DNA of 64,000 nucleotides from G965212025 sp965215765 (GCA_965215765.1 OZ244118.1:1922001-1986000), one strand, 5' to 3'; counted from the stretch's first letter, positions 36,815 through 47,463 are shown. The notes: generated from the sequence alone by a model not told the origin. Numbers and translations are program-made.

Positions 36815-37225
36815 ATGGGCAGGCTGTCGGCAGTCACCATTACCGAGAATGAAGAGGAGTTCATTGATTAGGATGTAAACTCTGTCTTCACCGCAGAAGT
36901 GTTAGCGCTGGTTTGTGGCTCCATTGACAAAACGCTTGATGTTGCAGAAGAAGTCAGTGCCGGGTTGCGCGTCAGGATTGGCGTGTTACGAGCGCAAAAA
37001 AACAAGGCGGTTGAGCTTGCTCACAATGACCGGCTATCGTATTAGGCGCAAACGGCCAGAACTGCAAGCTGGGGTTCTCTCAACCCTGCAAAGTCAATCG
37101 TCTGCTGGCTTCGTGGTACAAAGGTTCTGCCATTACTGAGATTGTGCTCTTCATCCGGATTACATCTATACGCTTGTTCAATCAAAAACATGGCAAATTC
37201 AGCAATCTGCCAGTGCAAAATCGGG
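36815..37225 (+). pseudogene. WaaE-like GT2 glycosyltransferase, decayed copy 0
   Basis: It starts MGRLSAVTITENEEEFID and then meets an in-frame TAG. Later parts match the tandem copies further on (AVELAHNDR; LFNQKHGKF) in shifting frames. The WaaE family adds a beta-linked sugar to LPS core heptose; this copy cannot. It runs directly into a broken GT25. Confidence 0.75.
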
Positions 37226-37241
37226 AATTGGCTTCACGCGC

Positions 37242-37654
37242 GGAAATGGGCTGCTTTGCCTCGCACTACTCACTCTGGAAAAAGTGTGTTGAACTGGGTA
37301 ACCCATCATGGTTCAGGAGGACGACACGGAATTTCGTGCGCCAGTCCCGGCATTGAAGTTTCGTGACTTTATTTACCTTGGAGAGCCAGTATTTCGCCGC
37401 CCGGGGAAAAGCATGCTCTACGTAAACTACCGATGTCATTTCGCGAGGTTTATTACCCTTTCAGATCTTCTGCTGGAACCTGGGCTTACGGCATAAGCCC
37501 AATGGGCGCAGCAAAACTGCTTAAGTCTGCGCAAGAGGCGGCAGTGCGTCCGACAGATAATTTCATCACCCCCAGCAAGCTACACATGCTGTTTTATCGA
37601 CCACACCCACTTACAACGAGCTACCACTTTTCGTCAATCCACCAGGCACCTTGA
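37242..37654 (+). pseudogene. GT25 glycosyltransferase, 3' fragment with frameshift
   Basis: From EMGCFASHYSLWKKCVELG it matches paralogue 3, then shifts frame at the metal-binding motif (gaggacgacacgg) and again before SFREVYYPF. The end (RPTDNFITPSKLHMLFYRP) is open for 73 codons. The first two thirds are missing. Confidence 0.8.
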
Positions 37655-38082
37655 AGTACCCAACTGAACCGCAACAACAACTCAGAGCCATCTCACTTCA
37701 AGACAGACTTGCAGTGCAAGCATACAGGCTACTAATGTTCAGCACGAAACACTCCCGCGTTTTTACCTGTCGGCTCCCGGATGTTAAGTAAGGGTCAAAG
37801 TGCTGTTTTGCTGTTTATTAGTGGGGCATAATCGGCTTGGGGAGGCAGTCTGCAATTACCAACTGTGATGTGAGGTTTTCTGACAGGGACCCACGTTGTC
37901 TGTTACACTGACAGTCTGGTGAATGCCACTTGGAGCCACGGGTTATCTGAAAAGATGGTTAATCTATAAATCAGATTCCAAACAGGTTAGAGACAAATAG
38001 GCCGTGAAACACAAGACAATTTGACCAAGCACCCAAACAGTAACTTTCATTAATTAAAAACAAAACGCGAGATCACCTAATC
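37655..38082. other. Intergenic segment duplicated at 34570-35004
   Basis: Upstream region of the intact GT8 gene. It is the sister of 34570-35004 and has no gene of its own. Confidence 0.6.
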
Positions 38083-39078
38083 ATGAAAACAAAAGACACC
38101 ATTCATATTGCGTTTGCCATCAATGATCAATTCGCTATACACTTAGGGGCAGCCATAGCTTCATTGCTCACGAATGCGAAGAGTAAAAACAGGATAAATA
38201 TTTACGTGCTTCAGCAAAACTTGAATCACTCAAATAGAAGCAACATAACACAACTGAAAAGGTTGCGAACCAACACATATATAGATCTTTTAGAGGTGGA
38301 CAGCAGTAAGTTCGCACTTCTTCCTTTAACCTCAAAAGCGCAAACAATTGAAACATATTTTAGACTAGCTCTACCAAATATACTTCCTGAAATAGACAAG
38401 CTGATTTATTTAGATGCTGACGTGGTCGTTATGGGCGATATAAAGGAACTCTGGAACCAAGAAATGAAAGACAATATATTACTTGCTGTGGAAGACCCAA
38501 AATACACGAGCAAAAATCGTCACGAAAGTCTTGGCATGAAGATGAATTCACCGTACTTTAATGGTGGGGTGCTGATGATGGATTTAAAGAAAATGAGAGC
38601 TTTTGGGCTAGAGCAAAAGGTGCCAAACTATGTAAGAAAAAAATTCAAAATACTTAAATATCAGGATCAAGACATCCTTAATGCTCTTTTTGAAAATTAT
38701 TGGCGAGCTTTACCTCTTTCATTTAACGCATACAAACATCTTTGTTTCAAACACGGTGAAGATGAATTTTTTACTTACACCCAAAAAGATATTTTGCTAG
38801 CTAAAAAGAATCCTTACATTATTCACTTCAACGGCACCATAAAACCATCAAGCTACAGTTGCACCGACACACGGCGCAAGCACTATTTGAAATATCTGAA
38901 AAAAACTAATTTTGAAGTTGATAAGCCGAGTTTCGAAATGAGACTCAAAATATTCTTGTGGCGAAAAATGTCTTTTATTATTAACAACGACTTTTTCAAA
39001 AAAACAAGACTACTCGCAATTACTTGGGAAATATTATGGTGGCCCATCAGAAAGTTGAGAGGCAAGAAAGCAGAGTAA
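38083..39078 (+). CDS. Glycosyltransferase family 8 (LgtC/WaaJ-like)
   Basis: A retaining family-8 transferase of 331 residues. IHIAFAINDQFAIHLGAAIAS forms the first strand and sugar-nucleotide loop; LIYLDADVVVMGDI (107-120) has the metal-binding DxD at 111-113; YFNGGVLMMDL and PYIIHFNGTIKPSS follow. The tail from 280 is basic and hydrophobic, typical of membrane association in LPS transferases. It probably adds galactose or glucose to the LPS outer core. A broken copy of its 5' end lies at 35005. Confidence 0.9.
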   Translation: MKTKDTIHIAFAINDQFAIHLGAAIASLLTNAKSKNRINIYVLQQNLNHSNRSNITQLKRLRTNTYIDLLEVDSSKFALLPLTSKAQTIETYFRLALPNILPEIDKLIYLDADVVVMGDIKELWNQEMKDNILLAVEDPKYTSKNRHESLGMKMNSPYFNGGVLMMDLKKMRAFGLEQKVPNYVRKKFKILKYQDQDILNALFENYWRALPLSFNAYKHLCFKHGEDEFFTYTQKDILLAKKNPYIIHFNGTIKPSSYSCTDTRRKHYLKYLKKTNFEVDKPSFEMRLKIFLWRKMSFIINNDFFKKTRLLAITWEILWWPIRKLRGKKAE

Positions 39079-39554
39079 TCAAGGTATTACTGCATGGCAA
39101 CTAATACTGACACCACAGGGACTTATGAACGACTACACGAAACTTTGGACACTTTTCCACTCATCAGACGTGAGTAGCACGAGTGAAACACGCCAAAGCA
39201 GAACCTTCAGCACCCACCAGAACTCGTGAAAATAGTAACATCACTACTAGAAACCCATGCTTTAATCGGAATCTTACCCAGCAGTAACACTATGTGATCA
39301 TGGGGTTCTTATTAGCAGGTGCTCATCTACAATTAGCCCGACAGAAGTGAATAGTGTCGTCTTTCTGCATCTTTATCTCAACCGATTCAACTTCAGCTGC
39401 AAAAACAAGCTCATAACCGTTTGGTCAAGTACAACGTTAAGCTAAGTAAGTAACAAACGTTACAAATAAATTATGCACTACAGTACCAGAACCCAATGCA
39501 GGAAGAAAAATATGTTCGGCAAGATACAAAAGTTAAAAATATTTGTCATTTATG
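39079..39554. other. Intergenic, nothing recognised
   Basis: An A+T-rich space between convergent genes. I see no open frame of note, no repeat shared with other parts of the window, and no clear terminator. Confidence 0.5.
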
Positions 39555-41027
39555 TTAGCGAGGCATAAACTTACTTTTCAAAAACCTGAGAGCAAATTTC
39601 AAGCTACGATACGGCTTCGCTATGCAAGACCTGATCATCTTAACGTAAGGTGAAACGTGAAGTACAACTCTCAGTAAAGTAGGATCTAGCTTCTCGTAGG
39701 CAGATTTGTACGACATCGGCAAATCAACAAAACGTTTTAACTCCATAAGGGGATCACGTCTTAAAAGTTGTAAATCATTACTGGCGTCAGCAAAATTTTG
39801 CTTGAGTGTATCATCAGAGATATTAGGCTTTGGGCAGTTATTCGAACTCAAATAATTGAGCCATTTAACCAGAAACTCAGGTTCTTTCATTAAAGATTCG
39901 GGAATCCAATTTTGAGTCAACCGTCTATAAATAAGAGTGTCATATCGATAAGGTTGAAGAGCTCCTTTTTCTGATAATTTATTTAACCCTTGAAGTGAGT
40001 TGGTGTCCGCTATCATGGAAAATTCTCCAGCACCTAAGCCGCAACAAGTCTTTCCCATTAAGGCGGCATGCCAGAATAACGAAGAAGAAACGGTTATCAC
40101 AGCATCAACATAAGGAACAAGGTGAGTGGACACATTCATTATCAAGGAAAACTCAGCCTCATAAATATAATTTGGAAATCTGTAGCTAAGTTCATCGTTC
40201 ATTTCTCTTGTAATTACAGGAATCCAAGGATGCTCAGTCACAATTAACCCCACATCAGCAGGTGTATTTTCTAAGACATCTATCAAAAAATGGTATTGAC
40301 ACTCGTATTCACAAAGTGCACCAAATGATACCTCCCCAGATACTTGTAAGGGTAGTAAATACAACCTACGATATTTTTTCTTCCATTGTTGAAGCTTTTC
40401 TTTGAAAGGGTTGATTCTGTCTAAGGCTGCAAAGCTGTTATTCCTAATAAAGTCGACGACTTCATTTGGTGGCAGAGCATCATTATTGTTCAGTGCACTA
40501 GTCATTTTGTTGATTGAATCAGACCCAACTTGAAATTTCCCACTTTCGAAACGCCAAGACATTGGAAATGGTGTTCTTGAAAGACCTCCCTCATAAAAAT
40601 TAAACAATCGTGAATCCTTGAAAGCTGAAAGCAGATACGGAGCGTGATGATTGAATTGCAGGATAATGTTTGGGGGAGGCAAGTTACCATACTGCCTGAT
40701 TACCTCGGCCGATAGCTTTTTAGTTAGGCCACTTCGGTTTGATTCTAAATATAAAGCATGCCGCATTTTATAAGCACTGACCATATTTGTATATCTTTCA
40801 GGGTCCAAACATATGATTTTGTGTATTTTTGAATATGTATTTGAGTAATTTATTTTCCAATAGGTATTATAAAATGGATTCATAACAACTGAGAAGAATA
40901 GATCTTTACTTTCAAAGAGAGGGCCAAAATAACTATTTATTATTCGTAGCCAAAAACCTCTTTCAGCTGAACTTTTAGGACGTTTCTCTGGAAAAGGGCT
41001 AAGCACTAGTAAGATATGCTTTACCAT
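39555..41027 (-). CDS. Polysaccharide biosynthesis protein, capsule-synthesis-like
   Basis: A 490-residue protein. The central segment LYLLPLQVSGEVSFGALCEY and the later VGLIVTEHPWIPVITREM resemble the core of capsule-synthesis (KpsS/KpsC-type) transferases, and VDAVITVSSSLFWHAALMGK fits the same fold's second domain. The N-terminus (MVKHILLVLSPFPEKRPKS) starts with a beta strand and loop as in GT-B enzymes. No membrane helix is seen. Start and stop are clear, with the methyltransferase 44 bp upstream in the same direction. I infer a glycosyltransferase role; the sugar is unknown. Confidence 0.55.
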   Translation of the reverse strand: MVKHILLVLSPFPEKRPKSSAERGFWLRIINSYFGPLFESKDLFFSVVMNPFYNTYWKINYSNTYSKIHKIICLDPERYTNMVSAYKMRHALYLESNRSGLTKKLSAEVIRQYGNLPPPNIILQFNHHAPYLLSAFKDSRLFNFYEGGLSRTPFPMSWRFESGKFQVGSDSINKMTSALNNNDALPPNEVVDFIRNNSFAALDRINPFKEKLQQWKKKYRRLYLLPLQVSGEVSFGALCEYECQYHFLIDVLENTPADVGLIVTEHPWIPVITREMNDELSYRFPNYIYEAEFSLIMNVSTHLVPYVDAVITVSSSLFWHAALMGKTCCGLGAGEFSMIADTNSLQGLNKLSEKGALQPYRYDTLIYRRLTQNWIPESLMKEPEFLVKWLNYLSSNNCPKPNISDDTLKQNFADASNDLQLLRRDPLMELKRFVDLPMSYKSAYEKLDPTLLRVVLHVSPYVKMIRSCIAKPYRSLKFALRFLKSKFMPR

Positions 41028-41071
41028 TAAATTATATTTCTATGTTAACCATAAATTGACATTAGGCTTAT

Positions 41072-41926
41072 TTATCTCTTCTGGGCAACAAAGTGAAATC
41101 CTTCGTTTGGATGCTTACGAAGATCAATTTCAGTATCTGGAAACGGCCTACAGAATTCATAAAACTCAAAATCTATTTCTGCTTTCAACATTACTCTGAA
41201 ACCATGCTCAGAAAACTGGTCCATCCACCAACTCTCATCTTTAACTGTTACATGGTGTTCACGCCTGCTAGGGCGTGTACAAACAGAACCGATAAAAATA
41301 CCCCCATCTTCAGAATGCCTTTTTATATTATTAAATAAACCCTCCAAACTACTTTCAGGGATGTGCTCTAACGCTTCCCAGCAACTAATAACGTTAAAGC
41401 AACTTGTCGCATTTTTAGTGCAATCACGAAGCTCAAACTCCTTCGTTATATCGCAGCAAAAGAGGTTATCAGGTATTGTTCGCCAATTTGCTCTTGCCAG
41501 AGTCTTGGATATATCGCTACCTTCCAGCCCAATCGCAACATGGCCATTTAACGCGAACTCGAATACCAAGCCACCTCCTGAACACCCTAGATCCAAAAAA
41601 CTTAAGTTTTCACCATATAGCAGTCTACACTTGTTGTAGAACCCATAATGTCTTGTGTTGTCATCAATTGTGCCTGCAGGATCAATGTGATCTATGGAGT
41701 CATATGCGACAGGATGCTCGGTAACAAGCTTGATGTTTCTGTTGTGGCGGATCGACTTTGCACCTACCACCAGATCCACCAAATCACGGTAACGCTGATC
41801 TTCAGCTTGGTGTTCTTTTCTTAACATATTCATGACTGAGATGTTTTGCCTCTTAAGATCTAAAACACTTCCTCCCATCAAGCGATCAATGTTGTGCCGT
41901 AGTAGCTTCTTTATTAATTTTTTCAT
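41072..41926 (-). CDS. SAM-dependent methyltransferase, paralogue 2
   Basis: A 284-residue paralogue of the gene at 35497. LSFLDLGCSGGGLVFEF is the SAM loop, GLEGSDISKTLARANW and CWEALEHIPESS follow. The middle (NRNIKLVTEHPVAYDS) and end (NEGFHFVAQKR) are also shared. It probably forms a transcription unit with the gene at 39555. Upstream lies the same kind of decayed WaaE-like remnant as upstream of paralogue 1. Confidence 0.8.
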   Translation of the reverse strand: MKKLIKKLLRHNIDRLMGGSVLDLKRQNISVMNMLRKEHQAEDQRYRDLVDLVVGAKSIRHNRNIKLVTEHPVAYDSIDHIDPAGTIDDNTRHYGFYNKCRLLYGENLSFLDLGCSGGGLVFEFALNGHVAIGLEGSDISKTLARANWRTIPDNLFCCDITKEFELRDCTKNATSCFNVISCWEALEHIPESSLEGLFNNIKRHSEDGGIFIGSVCTRPSRREHHVTVKDESWWMDQFSEHGFRVMLKAEIDFEFYEFCRPFPDTEIDLRKHPNEGFHFVAQKR

Positions 41927-42386
41927 TGTGGTTCCACTTTCTAAATGCGCCTAATTTAATAACTTGAACAAAGGTCAGCATAACCTTGATCAAGTTGATC
42001 CTGTTTCAGGATCCAGAATCGGCAGACAATTCGTTGCCACCTCTCCAATCATGACACGCTAACTCCTGCCAAGCAAGAACATTACCAATGAACATCGTCG
42101 TAGTTGACACTGCCCCGGCAGGAACCTGGGCTCACCACCCCTTTCGTTGCAGAACACTGATTTCCTCCACTCGCTAGCGGTGCATGGCTCACAGACGGAA
42201 CAGTCGTCAATAACCCGTTGGCCATGTGTAAAGCCAAGCATAGGCGGGCACCTTAGGATGCCAATCAATACAGACTGTGAACTGTCTTGGTTTGCGTGTG
42301 CCAATCAAGGTATTTGTGTTGGTAAAATGGCGGGGTGGCCAGCTTACTGGTAATGAAGGCAGATTTTGCATGGAAGTTCAAATCGT
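41927..42386. other. Intergenic region leading into the 22-kb repeat array
   Basis: It contains a WaaE-like 3' remnant (about 42050-42110), the string cctccactcgctagcggtgc that recurs behind every WaaE-like copy, and the start of the first repeat unit. No gene is seen. Confidence 0.5.
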
Positions 42387-42917
42387 ATAAACAAGCTGTC
42401 GGTCATCATCCACACCGAGAATGGTGAGAAGTTAGTGCTGATGCCGTGAACTGCGTGTCAGTTTCGCCGATGAGGTGTTGGTGGTGGATTGTGGCTCTAC
42501 TGACAAAACGTGCTACATAGCTGAAGAGCTCGGTGCCAGAGTCACGCATCTGGGTTGGCCGGGTTCCGGGACACTAAAGAACAAGGCGGTTAAGCTTGCC
42601 CGCAATGACTGGGTGTTCGTACTGAAAGTAAACGAAAGAATAACGTCTGAACGCAAGCTGAAACCATCGCCACACTGCTAAACCCATCGTCTGCTGTCTA
42701 CTCGGCGGCAGTGTTGAGCCGTTACTTCGACAAAGACGCCGTAGACCACGGTCTTTACCCGGGCTACTCGCTGCGCTTGTTCAATCGCCAACATGGCAAA
42801 TTCATCAACAATTCGCGCCAACGCATGCCGAGCAAAGACATCACTAATAAACATGACAACAGCAGGCACTGCAAGCCAACCCTGAACCGAGGCTCAACAA
42901 CACTTTCGGCGCAATAA
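42387..42917 (+). pseudogene. WaaE-like GT2, decayed copy 1
   Basis: The expected start ATG is ATA here (cgtataaacaag), and frameshifts follow in TENGEKLV. The parts reading EVLVVDCGSTDKTC and later GLYPGYSLRLFNRQHGKF identify the family: the GSTDKT loop and the LRLF segment are typical of WaaE/KdtX LPS transferases. Confidence 0.8.
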
Positions 42918-43152
42918 ACTGGCACCCTCCACTCGCTAGCGGTGCATGGCTCACGGACACGTCTCTGAACCGAAGTCTGCTCACCAGACCTGGTTCCGAC
43001 ACGGATTCACCACGCCCTCCCCCGCTTGATGACGAGAGAGCACTGAGACGAACTCCGTCCTTCAGATGACCTTGGTGGCATCTGTCGCTTGCCCGATGGC
43101 AAGTCCAAAGTGCCTATACTGAAAACAGATTTTGCATGAAGGTTCAGTCCGT

Positions 43153-43300
43153 ATGTCCCGGCTGTCGGTCATCGTCATGACCGAGCAGGTCTGTGGCGGC
43201 TAGCATCGGTCGAAGAAATTATTCGCAGGGGTCTAGGCGAGGAACGGTGGCTCCGACAAATCAACAGATGTCACATTGAAACAAATTGGTGAGTAGCTGA
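43153..43300 (+). pseudogene. Second WaaE-like 5' fragment, unit 1
   Basis: It reads MSRLSVIVMTEQVCGG then a TAG, and further on GGSDKSTDVTLKQIGE, a second and more diverged start of a GT2 gene. The same fragment occurs at about 45425, 51893, 54181, 56463 and 62825; units 3 and 7 lack it. Confidence 0.6.
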
Positions 43301-43719
43301 GCATTAGTTCCAATATACCTGAACGTTGCTAAAGACATGAAATGGATTTAGCGATTTAGCGCATGGCGGGTAATGGTCATGCCGAGATGGGAAAATGACT
43401 ACGCTGAAAGGAGAATCGAATCGAGTTATGAAGGAGCGCGACTGTCTGAAAGAGGCGGGAGCCTTTGCGAACGGATAGAAATGAAGTTCAGCATGACCAA
43501 CCGTTAGTCGCGAAGCCTTCCCGATACATATAGTGTGCAAGCAATGACAAGTATCATGACTGGCGAGACCAAGGATTGAGCGGGCGGGAGTTTGCCAAAC
43601 GCGCTATCAGCGGTCATCTATTACTTGGGAACCCTGGCCACGGCAGTTTCCGTTTCTTTGGCGACCGGCTGCAAAACAATGACGAGACTGCCGCGTTGGC
43701 GGTCATACCCGGGAATAAG
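43301..43719. other. Conserved unassigned segment of the repeat unit
   Basis: The same 420 bp stands before the 3' end of every coiled-coil gene (units 2-8: 45573, 49806, 52041, 54329, 56611, 60880 and 62973 onwards). A plus-strand stretch reading GSFRFFGDRLQNNDETAALA faintly recalls DUF4116-type repeats but has no proper start. I cannot assign it. Confidence 0.35.
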
Positions 43720-44265
43720 TCACAAAGCTGCAAAAAGTCCGCTCGCGAGGGCACCAGATACTGCAACAATCGCTCCGCCTATAACAATAGTCCGTATTTT
43801 CTTCGCGTTTAAACGGTCGTCGACCAAGGGCTGAATTTGTAGCGACAGGTTTTTGTTCTCAGCAGCCATCTGCAGCGCTAATTTTTTGTTCTCAGCGGAC
43901 ATCTGTCGCTCCAAGTTATGGATTTCCTTGGATATGTTTTTGTTCTCAGCAGCCGTTTGCTGCGCCAGATTTTTGTTCTCAGCAGCCATATTATCCATTC
44001 TCTCGGACAAGTTTTTGTTCTCAGCAGCCATCTGTAGTGCCAGGTTTTTGTTCTCAGCAGCCAGAGGCTGAATTTGCAACTCCAGCCTATGAACTCCCTC
44101 GGACAGGTTGCCGACTTTGGTGTTTATATCTGGAATAAACTCGTTCACACGATTGTCCAGAGCTGTCAAGCGCTCACCCAGCGAGACCAGTCTACTTTGT
44201 ATTTCAGAACTTTGTATTTCAGAACTTTGTATTTCAGAGCTTTGTATTTCAGAACTTTGTTCCAT
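43720..44265 (-). CDS. C-terminally anchored hendecad coiled-coil protein, copy 1
   Basis: The 181-residue product has four SSEIQ pentads after MEQ, a linker (RLVSLGERLTALDNRVNEF), then repeats of 11 residues with the core AAENKNLALQM or AAENKNLAQQT, a short VDDRLNAKK, and a C-terminal membrane helix (IRTIVIGGAIVAVSGALASG). An AGGAG seven nt before the ATG supports translation. The rod probably projects from the membrane, most likely with the N-terminus in the cytoplasm as for tail-anchored proteins, but topology is not shown. No known domain is present. Its higher-order partner is copy 5, which lacks one pentad. Confidence 0.75.
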   Translation of the reverse strand: MEQSSEIQSSEIQSSEIQSSEIQSRLVSLGERLTALDNRVNEFIPDINTKVGNLSEGVHRLELQIQPLAAENKNLALQMAAENKNLSERMDNMAAENKNLAQQTAAENKNISKEIHNLERQMSAENKKLALQMAAENKNLSLQIQPLVDDRLNAKKIRTIVIGGAIVAVSGALASGLFAAL

Positions 44266-44340
44266 TTATTCTCTCCTCTTGGTAGATTAACAATCTGGGG
44301 TGAACATTCTACAATGATTTCACCTCCGCTGTGCAACTGG
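44266..44340 (-). promoter_or_regulatory. Promoter/leader of coiled-coil gene, copy 1 (pattern shared by all copies)
   Basis: On the reverse strand a TTGCAC (44336-44331) and a TAGAAT (44311-44306) lie 19 bp apart, a plausible sigma-70 promoter with long spacing. Downstream is the palindrome agattaacaatct (44284-44296), possibly an operator, and then the AGGAG box (44277-44273). In copies 2, 4, 6 and 8 one base change breaks the palindrome (agattaacaacct). Confidence 0.45.
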
Positions 44341-44663
44341 TCAGAGCAATTAAAAGCACGGACAGCACTGCTAGCTGAACCCAGGACGCAAGATCCTGAA
44401 TTCAGCCACCTGACTGCGCCACCCAGAGATGCAAAAAACTGGCTACCTGCACGCTGATGGAGTCTGTTAAAAGATGAATTCCCATAGTCGTGAAACTGTC
44501 TAAATGGGCTATTCTGAAGCACAGGCGGTCTTGAGTGCCAGTCAATGCAGACTGTGAACTGTCTTGGTTTGCGTGTGCCAATCAAGGTATTTGTGTTGGT
44601 AAAATGGCGGGGTGGCCAGCTTACTGGTAATGAAGGCAGGTTTTGCATGGAAGTTCAAATCGT

Positions 44664-45191
44664 ATAAACAAGCTGTCGGTCATCATCAACACCGAAGATG
44701 ATGAAAAGTTCATCGCTGGTGCCGTGGACTGCGCCAGTTTCGCCGATGAAGTGTTAGTGGTGGATTGTAACTCCGCTGACAAAACGCGCGGTAATGCAGA
44801 AGAGCTCGGCACCTGGGGTCGCTCAGGGTTGGCCGGGTTCCGGGACACTAAAGAGCAAGGCGGTTAAGCTTGCCCACAATGACCAGGTGTTCGTACTGAA
44901 AGTAAACGAGAGAATAACGTCTGAACGCAAGCTGAAACCATCGCCACACTGCTAAACCCATCGTCTGCTGTCTACTCGGCGGAAGGGTTGAGCCGTTACT
45001 TCGACAAAGACGCCGTAGACCACTGCCTTTACCCAGGCTACTCGCTGCGCTTGTTCAATCGCCAACATGGCAAATTCATCAACAATTCGCGCCAACGCCT
45101 GCCAAGCAAGGACATCACTAATGAACATGACGACAGCAGGCACTGCAAGCCAACCCTGAACTGAGCCTCAACAACACTTTCGGCGCAATAA
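44664..45191 (+). pseudogene. WaaE-like GT2, decayed copy 2
   Basis: ATA replaces the start, a frameshift follows at about GTWGRSGLAGF, and another in the middle (ctgaacgcaagctg). A TGA also breaks the 3' part (aactgagcc). The early part INKLSVIINTEDDEKFIAG shares its type with copies 3 and 7. Confidence 0.8.
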
Positions 45192-45991
45192 ACTGGCACC
45201 CTCCACTCGCTAACCGGGCATGGCTCACAGACACGTCTCTGAACCAAGTCTGCTCACCAGACCTGGTTCCGACACGGATTCACCACGCCCTCCCCCGCTT
45301 GATGTCAAGAGAGCACTGAGACGAACTCCGTCCTTCAGATGACCTAGGTGACATCTGTCGCTTGCCGATGGCAAGTCCAAAGTGCCTATACTGAAAACAG
45401 ATTTTGCATGAAGGTTCAGTCCGTATGTCCCAGCTGTCGGTCATCGTCATGACCGAGCAGGTCTGTGGCAGCTAGCATCGGTCGAAGAAATTATTCGCAG
45501 GGGTCTAGGCGAGGAACGGTGGCTCCGACAAATCAACAGATGTCACATTGAAACAAATTGGTGAGTAGCTGAGCATTAGTTCCAATATGCCTGAACGTTG
45601 CTAAAGACATGAAAGGGATTTAGCGATTTGGCGCATGGCGGGTAATGGTCATGCCGGGATGGGAAAGTGGCTACGCTGAAAGGAGAACCGAATCGAGTTA
45701 TGAAGGAGCGCGATTGTCTGAAAGAGGCGGGAGCCTTTGCGAAGGGATAGAAATAAAGTTCAGTATGACCAACCGTTAGTCGCGAAGCCTTCCCGATACA
45801 TATAGTGTGCAAGCAATGACAAGTATCATGACTGGCGAGACCAAGGATTGAGCGGGCGGGAGTTTGCCAAACGCGCTATCAGCTGTCATCTAAAACTTGG
45901 GAACCCTGGCCACGGCAGTTTCCGTTTCTTTGGCGACCGGCTGCAAAACAATGACGAGACTGCCGCGTTGGCGGTCATACCCGGGAATAAG

Positions 45992-46537
45992 TCACAAAGC
46001 TGCAAAAAGTCCGCTCGCCAGGGCGCCAGATACCGCAACAATCGCTCCGCCTATAACAATAGTCCGTATTTTCTTCGCGTTTAAACGGTCGTCGACCAAG
46101 GGCTGAATTTGTAGCGACAGGTTTTTGTTCTCAGCAGCCATCTGCAGCGCTAATTTTTTGTTCTCAGCGGACATCTGTCGCTCCAAGTTATGGATTTCCT
46201 TGGATATGTTTTTGTTCTCAGCAGCCGTTTGCTGCGCCAGATTTTTGTTCTCAGCAGCCATATTATCCATTCTCTCGGACAAGTTTTTGTTCTCAGCAGC
46301 CATCTGTAGTGCCAGGTTTTTGTTCTCAGCAGCCAGAGGCTGAATTTGCAACTCCAGCCTATGAACTCCCTCGGACAGGTTACCGACTTTGGTGTTTATA
46401 TCTGGAATAAACTCGTTCACACGATTGTCCAGAGCTGTCAAGCACTCACCCAGCGAGACCAGTCTACTTTGTATTTCAGAACTTTGTATTTCAGAACTTT
46501 GTATTTCAGAACTTTGTATTTCAGAACTTTGTTCCAT
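45992..46537 (-). CDS. C-terminally anchored hendecad coiled-coil protein, copy 2
   Basis: At 181 residues it is nearly identical to copy 1, with four SSEIQ pentads and the same order of 11-residue repeats; GECLTALD replaces GERLTALD. The AGGAG-like box is agGGGAG here (reverse of ctcccctc). The membrane helix is unchanged. Its higher-order partner is copy 6, which has two fewer pentads and two more 11-residue repeats. Confidence 0.75.
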   Translation of the reverse strand: MEQSSEIQSSEIQSSEIQSSEIQSRLVSLGECLTALDNRVNEFIPDINTKVGNLSEGVHRLELQIQPLAAENKNLALQMAAENKNLSERMDNMAAENKNLAQQTAAENKNISKEIHNLERQMSAENKKLALQMAAENKNLSLQIQPLVDDRLNAKKIRTIVIGGAIVAVSGALASGLFAAL

Positions 46538-46934
46538 TTATTCTCCCCTCTTGGTAGATTAACAACCTGGGGTGCTCATTCTACAATGATTTCACACCAG
46601 CTGTGCAACTGGTCAGAGCAATTAAAAGCATGGACAGCACTGCTAGCTGAACCCAGGACGCAAGATCCTGAATTCAGCCACCAGACTGGCCACCCAGAGA
46701 TGCAAAAAACTGGCCACCTGCACGCTGATGGAGTCTGTTAAAAGATGAATTCCCATAGTCGTGAAACTGTCTAAATGGGCTATTCTGAAGCACAGGCGGT
46801 CTTGAGTGCCAATCAATGCAGACTGTGAACTGTCTTGGTTTGCGTGTGCCAATCAAGGTATTTGTGTTGGTAAAATGGCGGGGTGGCCAGCTTACTGGTA
46901 ATGAAGGCAGGTTTTGCATGGAAGTTCAAATCGT

Positions 46935-47463
46935 ATAAACAAGCTGTCGGTCATCATCAACACCGAAGATGATGAAAAGTTCATCGCTGGTGCCGTGGAC
47001 TGCGCCAGTTTCGCCGATGAAGTGTTAGTGGTGGATTGTAACTCCGCTGACAAAACGCGCGGTAATGCAGAAGAGCTCGGCACCTGGGGTCGCTCAGGGT
47101 TGGCCGGGTTCCGGGACACTAAAGAGCAAGGCGGTTAAGCTTGCCCACAATGACCAGGTGTTCGTACTGAAAGTAAACGAGAGAATAACGTCTGAACTGC
47201 AAGCTGAAATCCTCTCAACTCTGCTAAACCCATCGTCTGTTGGCTACTCGGCGGAAGGGTTGAGCCGTTACTTCGACAAAGACGCCGTAGACCACGGTCT
47301 TTACCCAGGCTACTCGCTGCGCTTGTTCAATCGCCAACATGGCAAATTCATCAACAATTCGCGCCAACGCCTGCCAAGCAAGGACATCACTAATGAACAT
47401 GACGACAGCAGGCACTGCAAGCCAACCCTGAACCGAGGCTCAACAACACTTTCGGCGCAATAA
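46935..47463 (+). pseudogene. WaaE-like GT2, decayed copy 3
   Basis: Like copy 2 at the start (ATA for ATG, frameshift near the GLAGF segment), but the second half is open from KSKAVKLAHNDQVFVLK through GLYPGYSLRLFNRQ to the TAA. It precedes the first TOPRIM cassette. Confidence 0.8.

Noticed and set aside
43304..43540. A 78-codon minus-strand frame (TTG start) open in all eight units
   Set aside because: It has no ribosome-binding site, its differences are mostly amino-acid changing, and no family is recognised. It may just be a long frame in conserved repeat sequence, so I left it out of the gene list.
43853..44071. Plus-strand frames of 72 or more codons rich in FSAA opposite each coiled-coil gene
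   Set aside because: They are the complement of the AAENKN repeats on the other strand and have no ribosome-binding site.
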